In this document: positions 24,621 to 34,065 of the stretch, piece by piece
Numbering within the stretch: position 1 is the first letter of the stretch
Layout: each line of letters opens with the position of its first letter
Assembly: GCF_000166195.2 (NCBI RefSeq)
Contig: NZ_CM001403.1
Coordinates: forward strand, 7,800,877-7,864,876
Direction of reading: 5' to 3'
DNA length: 64,000 nucleotides
Source of the DNA: Mucilaginibacter paludis DSM 18603
GTDB lineage: Bacteria; Bacteroidota; Bacteroidia; Sphingobacteriales; Sphingobacteriaceae
Program-made: the position numbers and the translations under genes
Notes under the pieces: model-generated
Seen by the model: the letters and a program-made list of their open reading frames with translations, nothing else
The model's database searches: none
What the model was told of the DNA's origin: nothing

Positions 24621-26810
24621 TTAAGTTAATTGCGGAAGGTGAGTTAACACGCGCAATAACTTTCGTACCTCCTGAGGATTGCGAAGGTAATATTTAGCTG
24701 CCGAGCTATTGTTGCCTATTTTTATGGTAATTGCCGTATCCGGCAATGCTTTAAAAATATCTTCGTCGGTATAGTCGTCTCCAAGAGCCATAATAAAGTC
24801 GTATTCTTTATTATCAATCAAGGTCAGAGCCGCCCTGCCTTTGTTAATTTCCATGTTTTTAATTTCAACCACTTTATCACCTGGCAATATTTGCAACCCC
24901 TTATCAACAACAAGGTATTTTAAATTATTCATTAGCTCGTTTGATCGCAAATCGCCAAGGCTTTCTTCAACTTTACGGTAATGCCACACCAGCGAATAGG
25001 TTTTCTCTTCTACAAACGAGCCAGGCGTCCTGTCAACATAATTTTCAAGCACTTGTAATATTTCCGGCTTCCATTGGTCGGTAAGGCCTGGTATTCTGTG
25101 CCATTTCTGGCCGGCTGCTTTTGTCCATGCGCCATGCTCGGCCACCAGGTCAATATCCATATGGCCAAACCAGTCGCTTAAATTCTCATGTTTACGACCA
25201 CTGATCAAAACGATGTGATTTAAAGGGTCGGAAGAAAGCTTGTCCAGCAAACTATACAGATCTTCGTCTGGTGAAGCATGGTTAATATTGGTGTTGAAAT
25301 TTACAAGAGTGCCGTCATAATCCAAAAATATGATGCGTTTCTCCGCGTGGGCATACCAGCCTTTCAGATGCTGCTCGGTTTTATAACTAACATGTTTGGT
25401 GCGCATAGATTGCTGCAGGGTTTTAACTTCTGTTAGCTTGTTCATAAATAGCTTTACCCAATGCCCAATGTTGAATTTTTCAACAACCTTTCGCATCGAG
25501 CTCATCCGTCGTTTTTTTTCATCATCATCCATGTTCAAAGCTTCCACTATAGCCCCGCATACTTCCAGTGTATTGTTAGGATTAACGATTATCGCGTCTA
25601 TCAGCTCTTTAGATGCACCAGCCATTTCGCTTAAAATTAAAACGCCATCGTTTTTGGTTCGGCTGGCTACATACTCTTTACTTACCAGGTTCATACCATC
25701 ACGCATGGGGGTAACCAGGCCAACATCAGCTATATGGTATAATGCCGAAAGAGTTTCCAGCGGGAAAGAGCGGTAATAGTAATGAATGGGGCTCCAATCC
25801 ATTGTGCGGTACAACGCGTTGATGTTTCCTACTTTTTTATCTATCTGATCGCGAAGCTCCTTATATTGCGGCACGGTATCCCGCGATGGCACAACGATCA
25901 TGTATAGCGAAACCTTCTCTTTATAATCGGGATAGGTTTTTAGCAGCATTTCAAAGGCCTGCAAGCGCTGTAATATACCTTTACTATAATCCAGCCTGTC
26001 TACGGATAGAATGATCCTTATGCCTTTAAAATTAGCTTTCAGGAGTTTAATCTGTTCTTTTACTTTATCGTCCTTAGTTAAAGAAGCATATTTGTCGTGA
26101 TCGATCCCCATCGGGAACGACTCAACAACAACAGATCTATCGTTAATGGATACGATATTTGACGAAGCCCTTACCGGCAGGATCCGCCCGGTGGCGCTTA
26201 AAAAGTGCCTTGCATCATCAAACGTATGGAAACCGATCAAGTCTGCGCCCAACATCCCCTCGAGCAATTCCGCCCGCCAGGGAATTAACCGGAACATTTC
26301 ATATGACGGAAACGGTATATGCAGAAAAAAACCAATGGATAGTTCTGGCTGTGCATTCCTGATCAGTCCAGGTAGCAGAAGCAGTTGGTAATCGTGTACC
26401 CATATGGTGTCGCCAGGCTCTACAATGCTCAATACAACTTCGCAAAACTTTTTGTTAACCTGTTGATAATACTGCCAGTTGCTTTGCTTGTAATTGGCGT
26501 AGGTAGAGGCATAATAATGAAAAACAGGCCAAAGCACTTCGTTCGAAAAACCCTCGTAATATTCGTTAATTTCTTCCTGGGAGAGGTACACAGGAAACAA
26601 ACTCATGTCATGCAGTTTTTTGGATATATCATCTTGTTTGTCCTCGGGCATTTCTAAACCGGGCCATCCTATCCATATATTGTTACCTTGCTTGTAAATA
26701 GAACCCAGGCCGGTAGCTAATCCGCCCTCGGTAGCTTCAAGAGTATACTCTCCGTTCTGTTCTAAAATCTTAACCGGTAGCCTGTTCGAAATAATGATAG
26801 TCTTACTCAT
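24621..26810 (-). CDS. Bifunctional trehalose-6-phosphate synthase/phosphatase (OtsA-OtsB fusion)
   Basis: A fusion of 729 residues. Residues 1 to about 470 are a GT20 synthase that joins UDP-glucose and glucose-6-phosphate (SNRLPVKI start, VDRLDYSKGI, MRDGMNLVSKEYVA). From about 490 on is a HAD phosphatase (IIFLDYDGTLVNF with the DxD pair, and GDDYTDEDIF) that releases trehalose. One polypeptide therefore makes trehalose from activated sugars. It stands alone. The GH15 enzyme at 6967 could be the matching degradation step, which is inference. Confidence 0.95.
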   Translation of the reverse strand: MSKTIIISNRLPVKILEQNGEYTLEATEGGLATGLGSIYKQGNNIWIGWPGLEMPEDKQDDISKKLHDMSLFPVYLSQEEINEYYEGFSNEVLWPVFHYYASTYANYKQSNWQYYQQVNKKFCEVVLSIVEPGDTIWVHDYQLLLLPGLIRNAQPELSIGFFLHIPFPSYEMFRLIPWRAELLEGMLGADLIGFHTFDDARHFLSATGRILPVRASSNIVSINDRSVVVESFPMGIDHDKYASLTKDDKVKEQIKLLKANFKGIRIILSVDRLDYSKGILQRLQAFEMLLKTYPDYKEKVSLYMIVVPSRDTVPQYKELRDQIDKKVGNINALYRTMDWSPIHYYYRSFPLETLSALYHIADVGLVTPMRDGMNLVSKEYVASRTKNDGVLILSEMAGASKELIDAIIVNPNNTLEVCGAIVEALNMDDDEKKRRMSSMRKVVEKFNIGHWVKLFMNKLTEVKTLQQSMRTKHVSYKTEQHLKGWYAHAEKRIIFLDYDGTLVNFNTNINHASPDEDLYSLLDKLSSDPLNHIVLISGRKHENLSDWFGHMDIDLVAEHGAWTKAAGQKWHRIPGLTDQWKPEILQVLENYVDRTPGSFVEEKTYSLVWHYRKVEESLGDLRSNELMNNLKYLVVDKGLQILPGDKVVEIKNMEINKGRAALTLIDNKEYDFIMALGDDYTDEDIFKALPDTAITIKIGNNSSAAKYYLRNPQEVRKLLRVLTHLPQLT

Positions 26811-26886
26811 AACTGTAGAGTTTCTATTTCAAATACCATTTGGCGGTATTTGTTTTTTTAAATATCACTATTAGCAATATCACAAT

Positions 26887-26916
26887 AAAAAAAGGGACCC
26901 GAAATAATCGGATCCC
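26887..26916 (-). terminator. Terminator of the DUF4142 gene
   Basis: GGGACCCGA (26894-26902) pairs with TCGGATCCC (26908-26916) with one mismatch and a 5-base loop, followed on the minus strand by a run of seven T. Confidence 0.85.
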
Positions 26917-26949
26917 TCGTTATATTTTAAGCGGATTGAGCTTATTTTA

Positions 26950-27489
26950 CTATAAAGATTTGTTGATGGAAATTGCAGATTCCAGGTGTGCCTTGATCTT
27001 CGGATATATTTTTTCAGAAAGCTCCCTGATATCGGCATAAGTACTTTCTTTTCCTTCTTTAAAAAGCTCTTCAGCCTCTTCATGATCCTTTACCATCATT
27101 TCAATGTAGGCTTTGTCAAACCCAGCGCCAGATTTTTTTGACAGGCTATCCAAAAGGATTTTATGTTCATGATTAACGGAATCCCTCACAAAAACTTGTT
27201 TCTCATCAGCCAGTTTGTCCACTTCCGTTCCGGCTTCAGAGTGATCTTTAATCATCATCGCCGCAAAATCTGTAACGGCTTTATTGGTAGAAATTTTCTG
27301 CGCTATTTTAGAAGCTTCAATCTCGGTTAATCCACCTTCGTGAGCGCCCTTAATAAAAGCTAAACCATTGGCATTAACATCTGTACGTGCATTGTAAGCC
27401 TTTGCCCTGTCCGGGCTGCAAGATTGCATTGAAGCGGCACCAAATGCGGCCAGCGTGATAAAACTAAGTGTTTTGATTTTCAAATTCAT
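26950..27489 (-). CDS. DUF4142 lipoprotein
   Basis: A protein of 179 residues with lipobox MQSC (signal FITLAAFGAASMQS) and a long helical domain. Repeated segments KAVTDFAAMMIKDHSEAG and FDKAYIEMMVKDHEEAEEL are diagnostic of DUF4142, a ferritin-like four-helix family of unknown function, often in the envelope of soil bacteria. I use the ATG at 27489; a further upstream in-frame start lies inside the -7 element. Confidence 0.88.
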   Translation of the reverse strand: MNLKIKTLSFITLAAFGAASMQSCSPDRAKAYNARTDVNANGLAFIKGAHEGGLTEIEASKIAQKISTNKAVTDFAAMMIKDHSEAGTEVDKLADEKQVFVRDSVNHEHKILLDSLSKKSGAGFDKAYIEMMVKDHEEAEELFKEGKESTYADIRELSEKIYPKIKAHLESAISINKSL

Positions 27490-27510
27490 TGATGTTGTTA
27501 TTTTGTGTGG

Positions 27511-27518
27511 CAAAACTA
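27511..27518 (-). promoter_or_regulatory. -7 element of the DUF4142 gene
   Basis: TAGTTTTG on the minus strand (27518-27511), 22 bases before the ATG. No TTG is seen at the expected -33 distance. Confidence 0.4.
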
Positions 27519-27601
27519 ATAAATATTATAGATATGATGATTAATTTTAATGGCAATATAAATTTTATTCCACTGAGAAAATCCTGTTGTGGAGCAATGT
27601 T

Positions 27602-30187
27602 TTAAGCCAAATTTCTTCCGGCATTTACTATACCATACACCGTACGTACCACTAACTTGTTGTAAACCGCATAAAACTTATCGTCAGGCGGCAACTGGTT
27701 TAGTTGCTGTAATGCAAAATGCTGTAGTATAACTAAAGGCAAAACAATTTTTTCGCGCAGGGCGATCGATCTTCTTTCAACCGGGTACTCCTGCATTAAA
27801 ACGGTCGACCCGGTTAAGGATAACAGCAGTTCGCGGGTAAGGTCAAACTCTGCTTTCAGCATCTTCCAAAAACCACCAAATGTAGCATCATCTACCAGGT
27901 AAGCGGTAATCCTGAAATCGGATTTCGACATCGACATCATACAGTTATCAATCATCGTTTTGAAAAAACCCGAATTAGCGTACAGCTCTTTTAAGCCTTC
28001 CCAATGCCCTTCATCCTGCATTTGCTTTAACGAGGTGCCCACACCATAAAATCCCGGAATGTTTTGTTTTAACTGGCTCCACGATGTTACAAAACTAATG
28101 GCACGTAAATCTTCAAGCTTTAATTCTGCATCGGCATTGCGCTTGGTTGGCCTGCTACTGATATTGATGTTAGCCAATAGCTTGAGCGGGCTCATTTTTT
28201 CGAGATACTGCAAAAATAAGGGATGCTCACGCAGTTCCATAAACTTGTTGTAGCTTGTGTCGGCCATCTTCGATATAAGCGCCCTATGCTCGTTATCCAG
28301 CAGATCGTTATTTTCAGGATGTAAGGCAGATACAATACCGGCGTTAACCAACTGTTCCATATTGAATACCGCTGTATCGAAAGATCCGTATAGAGAGCTT
28401 ACAGTTTGCCCCTGGATGGTTAACTGGATATGATCGTTTGCGATCTCTTTACCCATGGATGAATAAAAACGGTGGGTTTTGCCACCGCCACGAGCCGGTG
28501 GACCTCCCCTCCCATCAAAAAAGGCAAGTTCGATGCCGTATTTGAGTGCCATTGCAGTAAGCTCAACCTTTCCTTTATAAATAGACCAGTTGGCCATTAA
28601 ATAGCCCCCGTCTTTTGTACTATCAGAGAAGCCCAGCATGATAGTTTGCTTGTTACCCCGCCTTTTTAAATGCTCCTGGTAAAACGGGTGAGTGTAAAGA
28701 AGTTCCATTACGCCGGCAGCGTTGGCCAGGTCATGAACGGTTTCAAAGAGTGGCATAAAATCAACACTGAGCTGCTCTTTTTTCCATCCCGACCATAAAA
28801 AGAGGTTCATGAGTTGTAATATGTCAGAAGCCTGCTGGCAATTGCTGATAATGAAACGCTGGCAAGCCTTCTCGCCGCCTGATTGCTGAATATCTTTCAT
28901 CAGCCGGATAGTGACCAAAGTGTCCTTCACCAGGTGATCCGCATCTTCAAGCGGGCTGTAATTGATTTCTGTGAATTGAATAGCCTTTAGCTTATCCTCC
29001 TCGCTCATGTCGAAATATTCAGTTGAAACTAAATTTTTAAGCGAGCTATTTTCGATACAATAACGATGCACGTTGCGCAATACCCTGCTATCCTGCCTGA
29101 TATCCAAAGTAGCAAAATAGCAGCCGAATAGCTTTACCTTACGCACAAGGCTATCAACCAGGTTAACAAACAAGGCGTAATGATCTTTCTCCAATACCTC
29201 TTTAACTGTAGCCAGATGAGCTAATATTTCGGCTTGTTGATTTTCTGGCTTGGGGTTGCTGTTGAAGGCGTTGTGATAAAGTATCTTTTCCAAAGCATTC
29301 ATAGCCTCGTTTACACCGCGGAATGTAATCCGTTTTTTCAGGTCCTTAAACTCCCTGTAATAACACCTGAAGAGTACTTTGCGTAAGTGTATAACTACTT
29401 CCTCTGTACTTTTAGAGGATACGTTCGGGTTACCATCCCGATCTCCGCCCGGCCAAAAACCTAATTCAACAACCTGGTGGTTGCCATTGCCTTCAACCTC
29501 ATCATCAACACGTGCTTGTATGGATGCAGCGGCGTAATAAAAAATATTTTCAAGAAACCAGGCCAGGCTTACCGCCTCGTCAACAGGAGTTGGAGAAGTT
29601 TTATTAAAAAACGGGGTTTTACCTAACTGTTGTAAAAGTAAGTTGATCGAGTTAATATCATCATGCTTCAAAGCTTCACTTAAATCCGTCATGATGCCCA
29701 ATACCGGGCCGGGATAAAACTGCGTAGGATGAGCGGTTAAAACCAATCGCAAACTAAATTTTTGCAATTTTTCGCCAATCGTTTGACGCATGGATTCGCG
29801 ACCCTGACCTTGCTGGAATAAATTATGCAATGTACCGCCGCCGTCATCGCTATGGCCGAGCTTATTAAACGCTGCATCTTCAATCGAATCGAACAGCACC
29901 ACTTGCCGTTCTATATACTGTATAAAACGAAACAGGCGGTTAAGGCGCTCCTCGCGGTCAATATCAGGTACATATTTTTCAAAAAAACTGCGGATAATCT
30001 CCAAAGGAGACAATTGCTCGGCAGCCCCGTGCTCGCAATGTGAACTAAAGAATGGCAATAATATCCCTGTGTCTTTAACCTGGTAAAACGGCAGTGTTAA
30101 AAAAAGGCTATTATACAACTCAAAACGGGTAACAACTTCCTGGTTAAAAGCTGTTTCTTTTTGGCTGAGTTTTGAAACCGAGGTCAT
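27602..30187 (-). CDS. ppc: Phosphoenolpyruvate carboxylase
   Basis: A cytosolic enzyme of 861 residues that carboxylates PEP to oxaloacetate, refilling the TCA cycle. The catalytic His motif is VLTAHPTQFYPG near residue 153 (Gln in place of the more common Glu), and the Gly-rich motif FFDGRGGPPARGGGKTHRF (as in FDGRGG) is near 555. DRDGNPNVSSKST also matches the family. Length fits the family's usual 850-950 residues. Confidence 0.97.
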   Translation of the reverse strand: MTSVSKLSQKETAFNQEVVTRFELYNSLFLTLPFYQVKDTGILLPFFSSHCEHGAAEQLSPLEIIRSFFEKYVPDIDREERLNRLFRFIQYIERQVVLFDSIEDAAFNKLGHSDDGGGTLHNLFQQGQGRESMRQTIGEKLQKFSLRLVLTAHPTQFYPGPVLGIMTDLSEALKHDDINSINLLLQQLGKTPFFNKTSPTPVDEAVSLAWFLENIFYYAAASIQARVDDEVEGNGNHQVVELGFWPGGDRDGNPNVSSKSTEEVVIHLRKVLFRCYYREFKDLKKRITFRGVNEAMNALEKILYHNAFNSNPKPENQQAEILAHLATVKEVLEKDHYALFVNLVDSLVRKVKLFGCYFATLDIRQDSRVLRNVHRYCIENSSLKNLVSTEYFDMSEEDKLKAIQFTEINYSPLEDADHLVKDTLVTIRLMKDIQQSGGEKACQRFIISNCQQASDILQLMNLFLWSGWKKEQLSVDFMPLFETVHDLANAAGVMELLYTHPFYQEHLKRRGNKQTIMLGFSDSTKDGGYLMANWSIYKGKVELTAMALKYGIELAFFDGRGGPPARGGGKTHRFYSSMGKEIANDHIQLTIQGQTVSSLYGSFDTAVFNMEQLVNAGIVSALHPENNDLLDNEHRALISKMADTSYNKFMELREHPLFLQYLEKMSPLKLLANINISSRPTKRNADAELKLEDLRAISFVTSWSQLKQNIPGFYGVGTSLKQMQDEGHWEGLKELYANSGFFKTMIDNCMMSMSKSDFRITAYLVDDATFGGFWKMLKAEFDLTRELLLSLTGSTVLMQEYPVERRSIALREKIVLPLVILQHFALQQLNQLPPDDKFYAVYNKLVVRTVYGIVNAGRNLA

Positions 30188-30451
30188 AAATTATGTGTGG
30201 TTTGATTTTAAATAAGTGTGTGGAAAGTACACAATACTATCCGACGGATGAAAATAGGCAAATTAGCTGAATTAATGCATAAAATTGTAAAAATCCAGTA
30301 AATTGATAGGGTGTATATTAAATGACACCGCTTAAGGTGTATTGTACTTTATTGAGCGTTAATAGTTTTTAAAGGCTCAACAAAGAAACGCGGTAAACCT
30401 GTTTTTTAATTTTTGTTGAAATATGGATAGTTTGAGTAAACATTACTTGCC

Positions 30452-30459
30452 TATATTCG
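30452..30459 (+). promoter_or_regulatory. Possible -7 element of the FUSC gene
   Basis: TATATTCG has one mismatch to TAnnTTTG, with TTG at 30432-30434 (17-base gap) and the ATG at 30475. The score is modest. Confidence 0.35.
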
Positions 30460-30474
30460 TCATGTAATTTAGTT

Positions 30475-32616
30475 ATGAACCGGCAAACCCGAGAGATAAA
30501 GAGTTTTTTTTACAGCCAGTACTTTTCTGATGGCCTGCGCATCACATTCGGCGTTTTGCTTCCGTCAATTTTGATGGCGCAGTTTAACCAACTTGAAACA
30601 GGCTTAACTTTATCATTAGGCGCACTTTGCGTAAGTGGCGCCGATAACCCGGGCCCGGTTATCCACAAACGTAACGGAATGCTGATTTGCGGCCTTCTGA
30701 TGTTCATCGTGGCTATCGCCACAGGCTTTGCCAGGCTCAACGTAGTGAGCATGGGTATTGAAATTGTAGCTCTGGCATTCTTTTTTTCTATGTTTACAGT
30801 TTATGGCAACCGGGCAGCCTCCATCGGCACCGCTTGTTTGCTTATTATGATCCTGATGATGGAAAAGGCGCTGCTCCCTTCGGAAGTATTGGGCTACAGC
30901 GCTACCATCTGGGTCGGCAGTATATGGTACACACTGCTCAGTATTACCTTTTTTAGTATCCGGCCATACAGGGCAGCCCAGCAAGCTATTGGCGAAAACA
31001 TGCTTGATGTATCAAAATTTTTGAGAATTAAAGCCGATTTTTATAAACCGGATACCGATATCGAAGAGAATTACCATAAGGTAGTATCGCAGCAAATACA
31101 TGTAAGCCATAACCAGGATGCCGTTAGGGAATTGCTATTTAAAAGCCGCCTGGTGGTAAAGGAATCAACAAATGCCAGCCGGATACTGGTGCTTACTTTT
31201 GTTGACCTGGTTGATTTGTTTGAACAAATAATGGCCACCCATTACGATTATGCAACCATTCGCGAAAAGTTTGGAAAAACGGGCATTTTGGACGATATAG
31301 CCTATGTTTTGTCGTTTATTGCTGATGAACTGGATAATTTGGGTTTTGCTATTCAGGCTAACTCGCGGTACAAGCATACCGTAGATGTGAATCCGAAACT
31401 GGAAAAGCTCAAGGAAAAGATTGACCAGTTGGGAACCGAAAGCATAGGCGTAAGTAACCTGGTGCTGAAAAAGATATTAATTAACCTGCGTAACCTCAAT
31501 CAAAGCATTGTTAACATCTCTGATTATAATAATTCAAAGTCGGCCGCCCTGCTCGAGAATCGCGCCGAAGTTGAATACTCTAAATTTGTTAGCCACCAGG
31601 AGTACGATTTGCAGGTGTATATTGATAACCTGGCCTTTAGTTCTTCTATCTTTAAACATTCATTAAGGGTAGCGCTGGTGTGTTTAATTGGTTTTTTGGC
31701 AGCAAAAACACTCACCCACGGGCATCATAGTTATTGGATATTGCTCACCATTATCGTGATCTTAAAACCAGGTTTCAGTTTAACCAAGCAACGCAATTAC
31801 CAACGACTAATAGGCACCATAGGGGGCGGGGTAATTGGAATATTGATATTAACCTTTATCCCTGATACCACCGCACAGTTTGTTTTTTTAATGATATTTA
31901 TGATCGCTGCCTATAGCTTTCAGCGATTAAATTATATTGTCAGCGTTATTTTTATGACACCCTATGTACTGATACTGTTTAAGTTTTTAGGCGTGGGCCA
32001 TGTGGTGGAGGAGCGCGTTATTGATACGCTGATAGGCTCTGTTATTGCTTTTATAGCCAGCTATATCATCTTTCCAACCTGGGAGTTTGAGCTGATTAAA
32101 AGCACGCTGAATGATGTATTAAAGGCCAACATCAGCTACCTGATGAAAGTAGCCGAATCGTTATCGGGCAAAAATGTAAATACTACGGAGTATAAACTGG
32201 CCCGTAAAGATGTATATGTATACTCGGCCAACCTATCTGCCGCGTTTGAGCGAATGACATCTGAGCCTAAACGGAAGCAACAGCATATTAAAGAAGTGCA
32301 TAAATTTGTGGTGCTCAACCATATCCTGGCATCGTATATAGCCAATATAGCTTCTACGATGATTAGTGCAGGCCATGCTAAGGTACAACCTGAAAATTTA
32401 AAACTGGTGAAGCGTTCCATCATTCTACTATACGACTCAGCCAAAAAAATCAGTCCCGCAATTCAAGAACCTTCTAAAATAGTTATTCCGCCGGTGTTGC
32501 CGCATGCCGAGAAAACGGAAGGCAACCTGGAGGCACATTTATTGAAAGAGCAACTGGAGTTTATTACCAAGGTTAGCGCTGATATTGCCAAGGTAACCGA
32601 TGCGATATTGGAATAG
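30475..32616 (+). CDS. FUSC family inner-membrane protein (YccS/YhfK-like)
   Basis: A protein of 713 residues with two hydrophobic clusters, about 20-165 and 395-540, each followed by a long soluble helical region. That duplicated layout is typical of the YccS/FUSC family, distantly related to aromatic acid exporters such as AaeB. Key text includes GALCVSGADNPGPVIHKRNGM and RLIGTIGGGVIGILIL. The transport role is likely but the cargo is unknown. It is divergent from ppc across 287 bases. Confidence 0.88.
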   Translation: MNRQTREIKSFFYSQYFSDGLRITFGVLLPSILMAQFNQLETGLTLSLGALCVSGADNPGPVIHKRNGMLICGLLMFIVAIATGFARLNVVSMGIEIVALAFFFSMFTVYGNRAASIGTACLLIMILMMEKALLPSEVLGYSATIWVGSIWYTLLSITFFSIRPYRAAQQAIGENMLDVSKFLRIKADFYKPDTDIEENYHKVVSQQIHVSHNQDAVRELLFKSRLVVKESTNASRILVLTFVDLVDLFEQIMATHYDYATIREKFGKTGILDDIAYVLSFIADELDNLGFAIQANSRYKHTVDVNPKLEKLKEKIDQLGTESIGVSNLVLKKILINLRNLNQSIVNISDYNNSKSAALLENRAEVEYSKFVSHQEYDLQVYIDNLAFSSSIFKHSLRVALVCLIGFLAAKTLTHGHHSYWILLTIIVILKPGFSLTKQRNYQRLIGTIGGGVIGILILTFIPDTTAQFVFLMIFMIAAYSFQRLNYIVSVIFMTPYVLILFKFLGVGHVVEERVIDTLIGSVIAFIASYIIFPTWEFELIKSTLNDVLKANISYLMKVAESLSGKNVNTTEYKLARKDVYVYSANLSAAFERMTSEPKRKQQHIKEVHKFVVLNHILASYIANIASTMISAGHAKVQPENLKLVKRSIILLYDSAKKISPAIQEPSKIVIPPVLPHAEKTEGNLEAHLLKEQLEFITKVSADIAKVTDAILE

Positions 32617-32724
32617 ACGTATTTATCGGCATCAACATAAAAACACTCTACCTATTTCGTTGCTAAGCTATTTTTTTATAGTTTCGCCGCCCTTTAAATT
32701 TCGATCATTTTATCTCCTTTTGGT

Positions 32725-33993
32725 ATGAATAAATTTTTATATGGAATTGATTTTGGAACCACCAACTCGGCTCTGGCTATCTACAACGAAGAAACAAAAG
32801 AAATACATAGCACTATCATCATTCCATCGCTTATTTATTTTCACCACCATTTTAACCCGGCAAGCGACCAAAATTATGTTGTAGGCGAGGATGCCATTAC
32901 GGCCTATCTGAGTGATGGCATGAAGGGCCGGTTTATCAAATCCATTAAGCAAATTTTATCAAGAAGCACATTCACGGAAACTCGTATCCATAACAGAAGG
33001 TACAACGCATCTGACCTGGTGGCTATCATTTTAAAAGAGTTGAAAGATCGTGCAGATCAGTTGATCGGGCAAGACTGCCGGAAGGCGGTAATTGGCAGGC
33101 CGGTGTTTTTTGACGACGACAACGTGCAAAAAGATACGCTGGCGCAAACCAGGCTAAACAAGGCGGCACAAATTGCCGGATTTACAGAAGTGAGGTTTCA
33201 GTTTGAACCTATCGGCGCAGCGTTCGCCTATGAAAAAAGCCTGGTAAAAAAAGAGAATGTGTTGGTGGCGGATCTTGGCGGTGGCACCACAGATTTTACT
33301 TACCTGGTACTTGATCCGGAAAAAGTGGGCAGCAAAGACAGGAAAAACGACATGATGGCCAATGGAGGCATTTATATAGGTGGAGATAGTTTCGATTCTG
33401 CCTTTATGTGGGAAGTGGGCACGCCTTATTTTGGCAAGCATACCCAATATGAAGCCACGCCCGGCAAGGTATTAACCGTACCCAAATCGCTTTTCGCAAA
33501 CATATGTTCCTGGGAACAAATGAATTTTTTTAATGGATTGCGTATTCAAAAAGATATTGAAGACTATTACTATTTTTCGGGTAACAATCCGCAATTTAAA
33601 AACCTGATCACCCTGATTGAAAACAACCTGGGTTATTCAGTTTTTCAATCGATTGAAAGTACCAAGATTGAGCTTTCAAATACAGACAAAACGGTATTTA
33701 GCTACCACAAAATGGATATCGATATTGACGAGGAAATATCCATCAATAGTTATGAACAGATTATCGCGAAAGATGTAGACCGGATTGCAAATTACCTGGA
33801 TGATTTTATGTTGCAAAACAACATTGCCGGCCAAAATATCGATAGCCTTTTTTTAACCGGAGGCACGTCCATGGTTGGAAGTATCCAAAAGCTATTTAAA
33901 AACAAATTTCCGCATGTTAGCCTCAACTCAGGCGATAACTTTAAAAGTGTGGCTACAGGCTTAGCTTACAGCGGTTACCTGTTTGCAGATTAA
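32725..33993 (+). CDS. Hsp70-family protein lacking a substrate-binding domain (YegD-like)
   Basis: A protein of 422 residues comprising an actin/Hsp70 ATPase domain only: phosphate-1 loop GIDFGTTNSALA near the start, phosphate-2 VADLGGGTTDFTY near 180, and a late LTGGTSMVGSI adenosine motif. DnaK is about 640 residues; here the peptide-binding C-terminal domain is absent, as in YegD-like proteins. The partner is unknown, and there is no operon neighbour. Confidence 0.88.
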   Translation: MNKFLYGIDFGTTNSALAIYNEETKEIHSTIIIPSLIYFHHHFNPASDQNYVVGEDAITAYLSDGMKGRFIKSIKQILSRSTFTETRIHNRRYNASDLVAIILKELKDRADQLIGQDCRKAVIGRPVFFDDDNVQKDTLAQTRLNKAAQIAGFTEVRFQFEPIGAAFAYEKSLVKKENVLVADLGGGTTDFTYLVLDPEKVGSKDRKNDMMANGGIYIGGDSFDSAFMWEVGTPYFGKHTQYEATPGKVLTVPKSLFANICSWEQMNFFNGLRIQKDIEDYYYFSGNNPQFKNLITLIENNLGYSVFQSIESTKIELSNTDKTVFSYHKMDIDIDEEISINSYEQIIAKDVDRIANYLDDFMLQNNIAGQNIDSLFLTGGTSMVGSIQKLFKNKFPHVSLNSGDNFKSVATGLAYSGYLFAD

Positions 33994-33997
33994 TTAC

Positions 33998-34027
33998 AAT
34001 GAGCAAATGTAACAACACTTGCTCATT
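33998..34027. terminator. Hairpin between convergent genes
   Basis: AATGAGCAA (33998-34006) pairs with TTGCTCATT (34019-34027), with further inner pairs. It separates the Hsp70-like gene from the GH3 gene. The T-tract is weak on both sides. Confidence 0.6.
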
Positions 34028-34065
34028 ATAATTTAATATTTTGTGTTGATGTGGGGTGCCAACAT

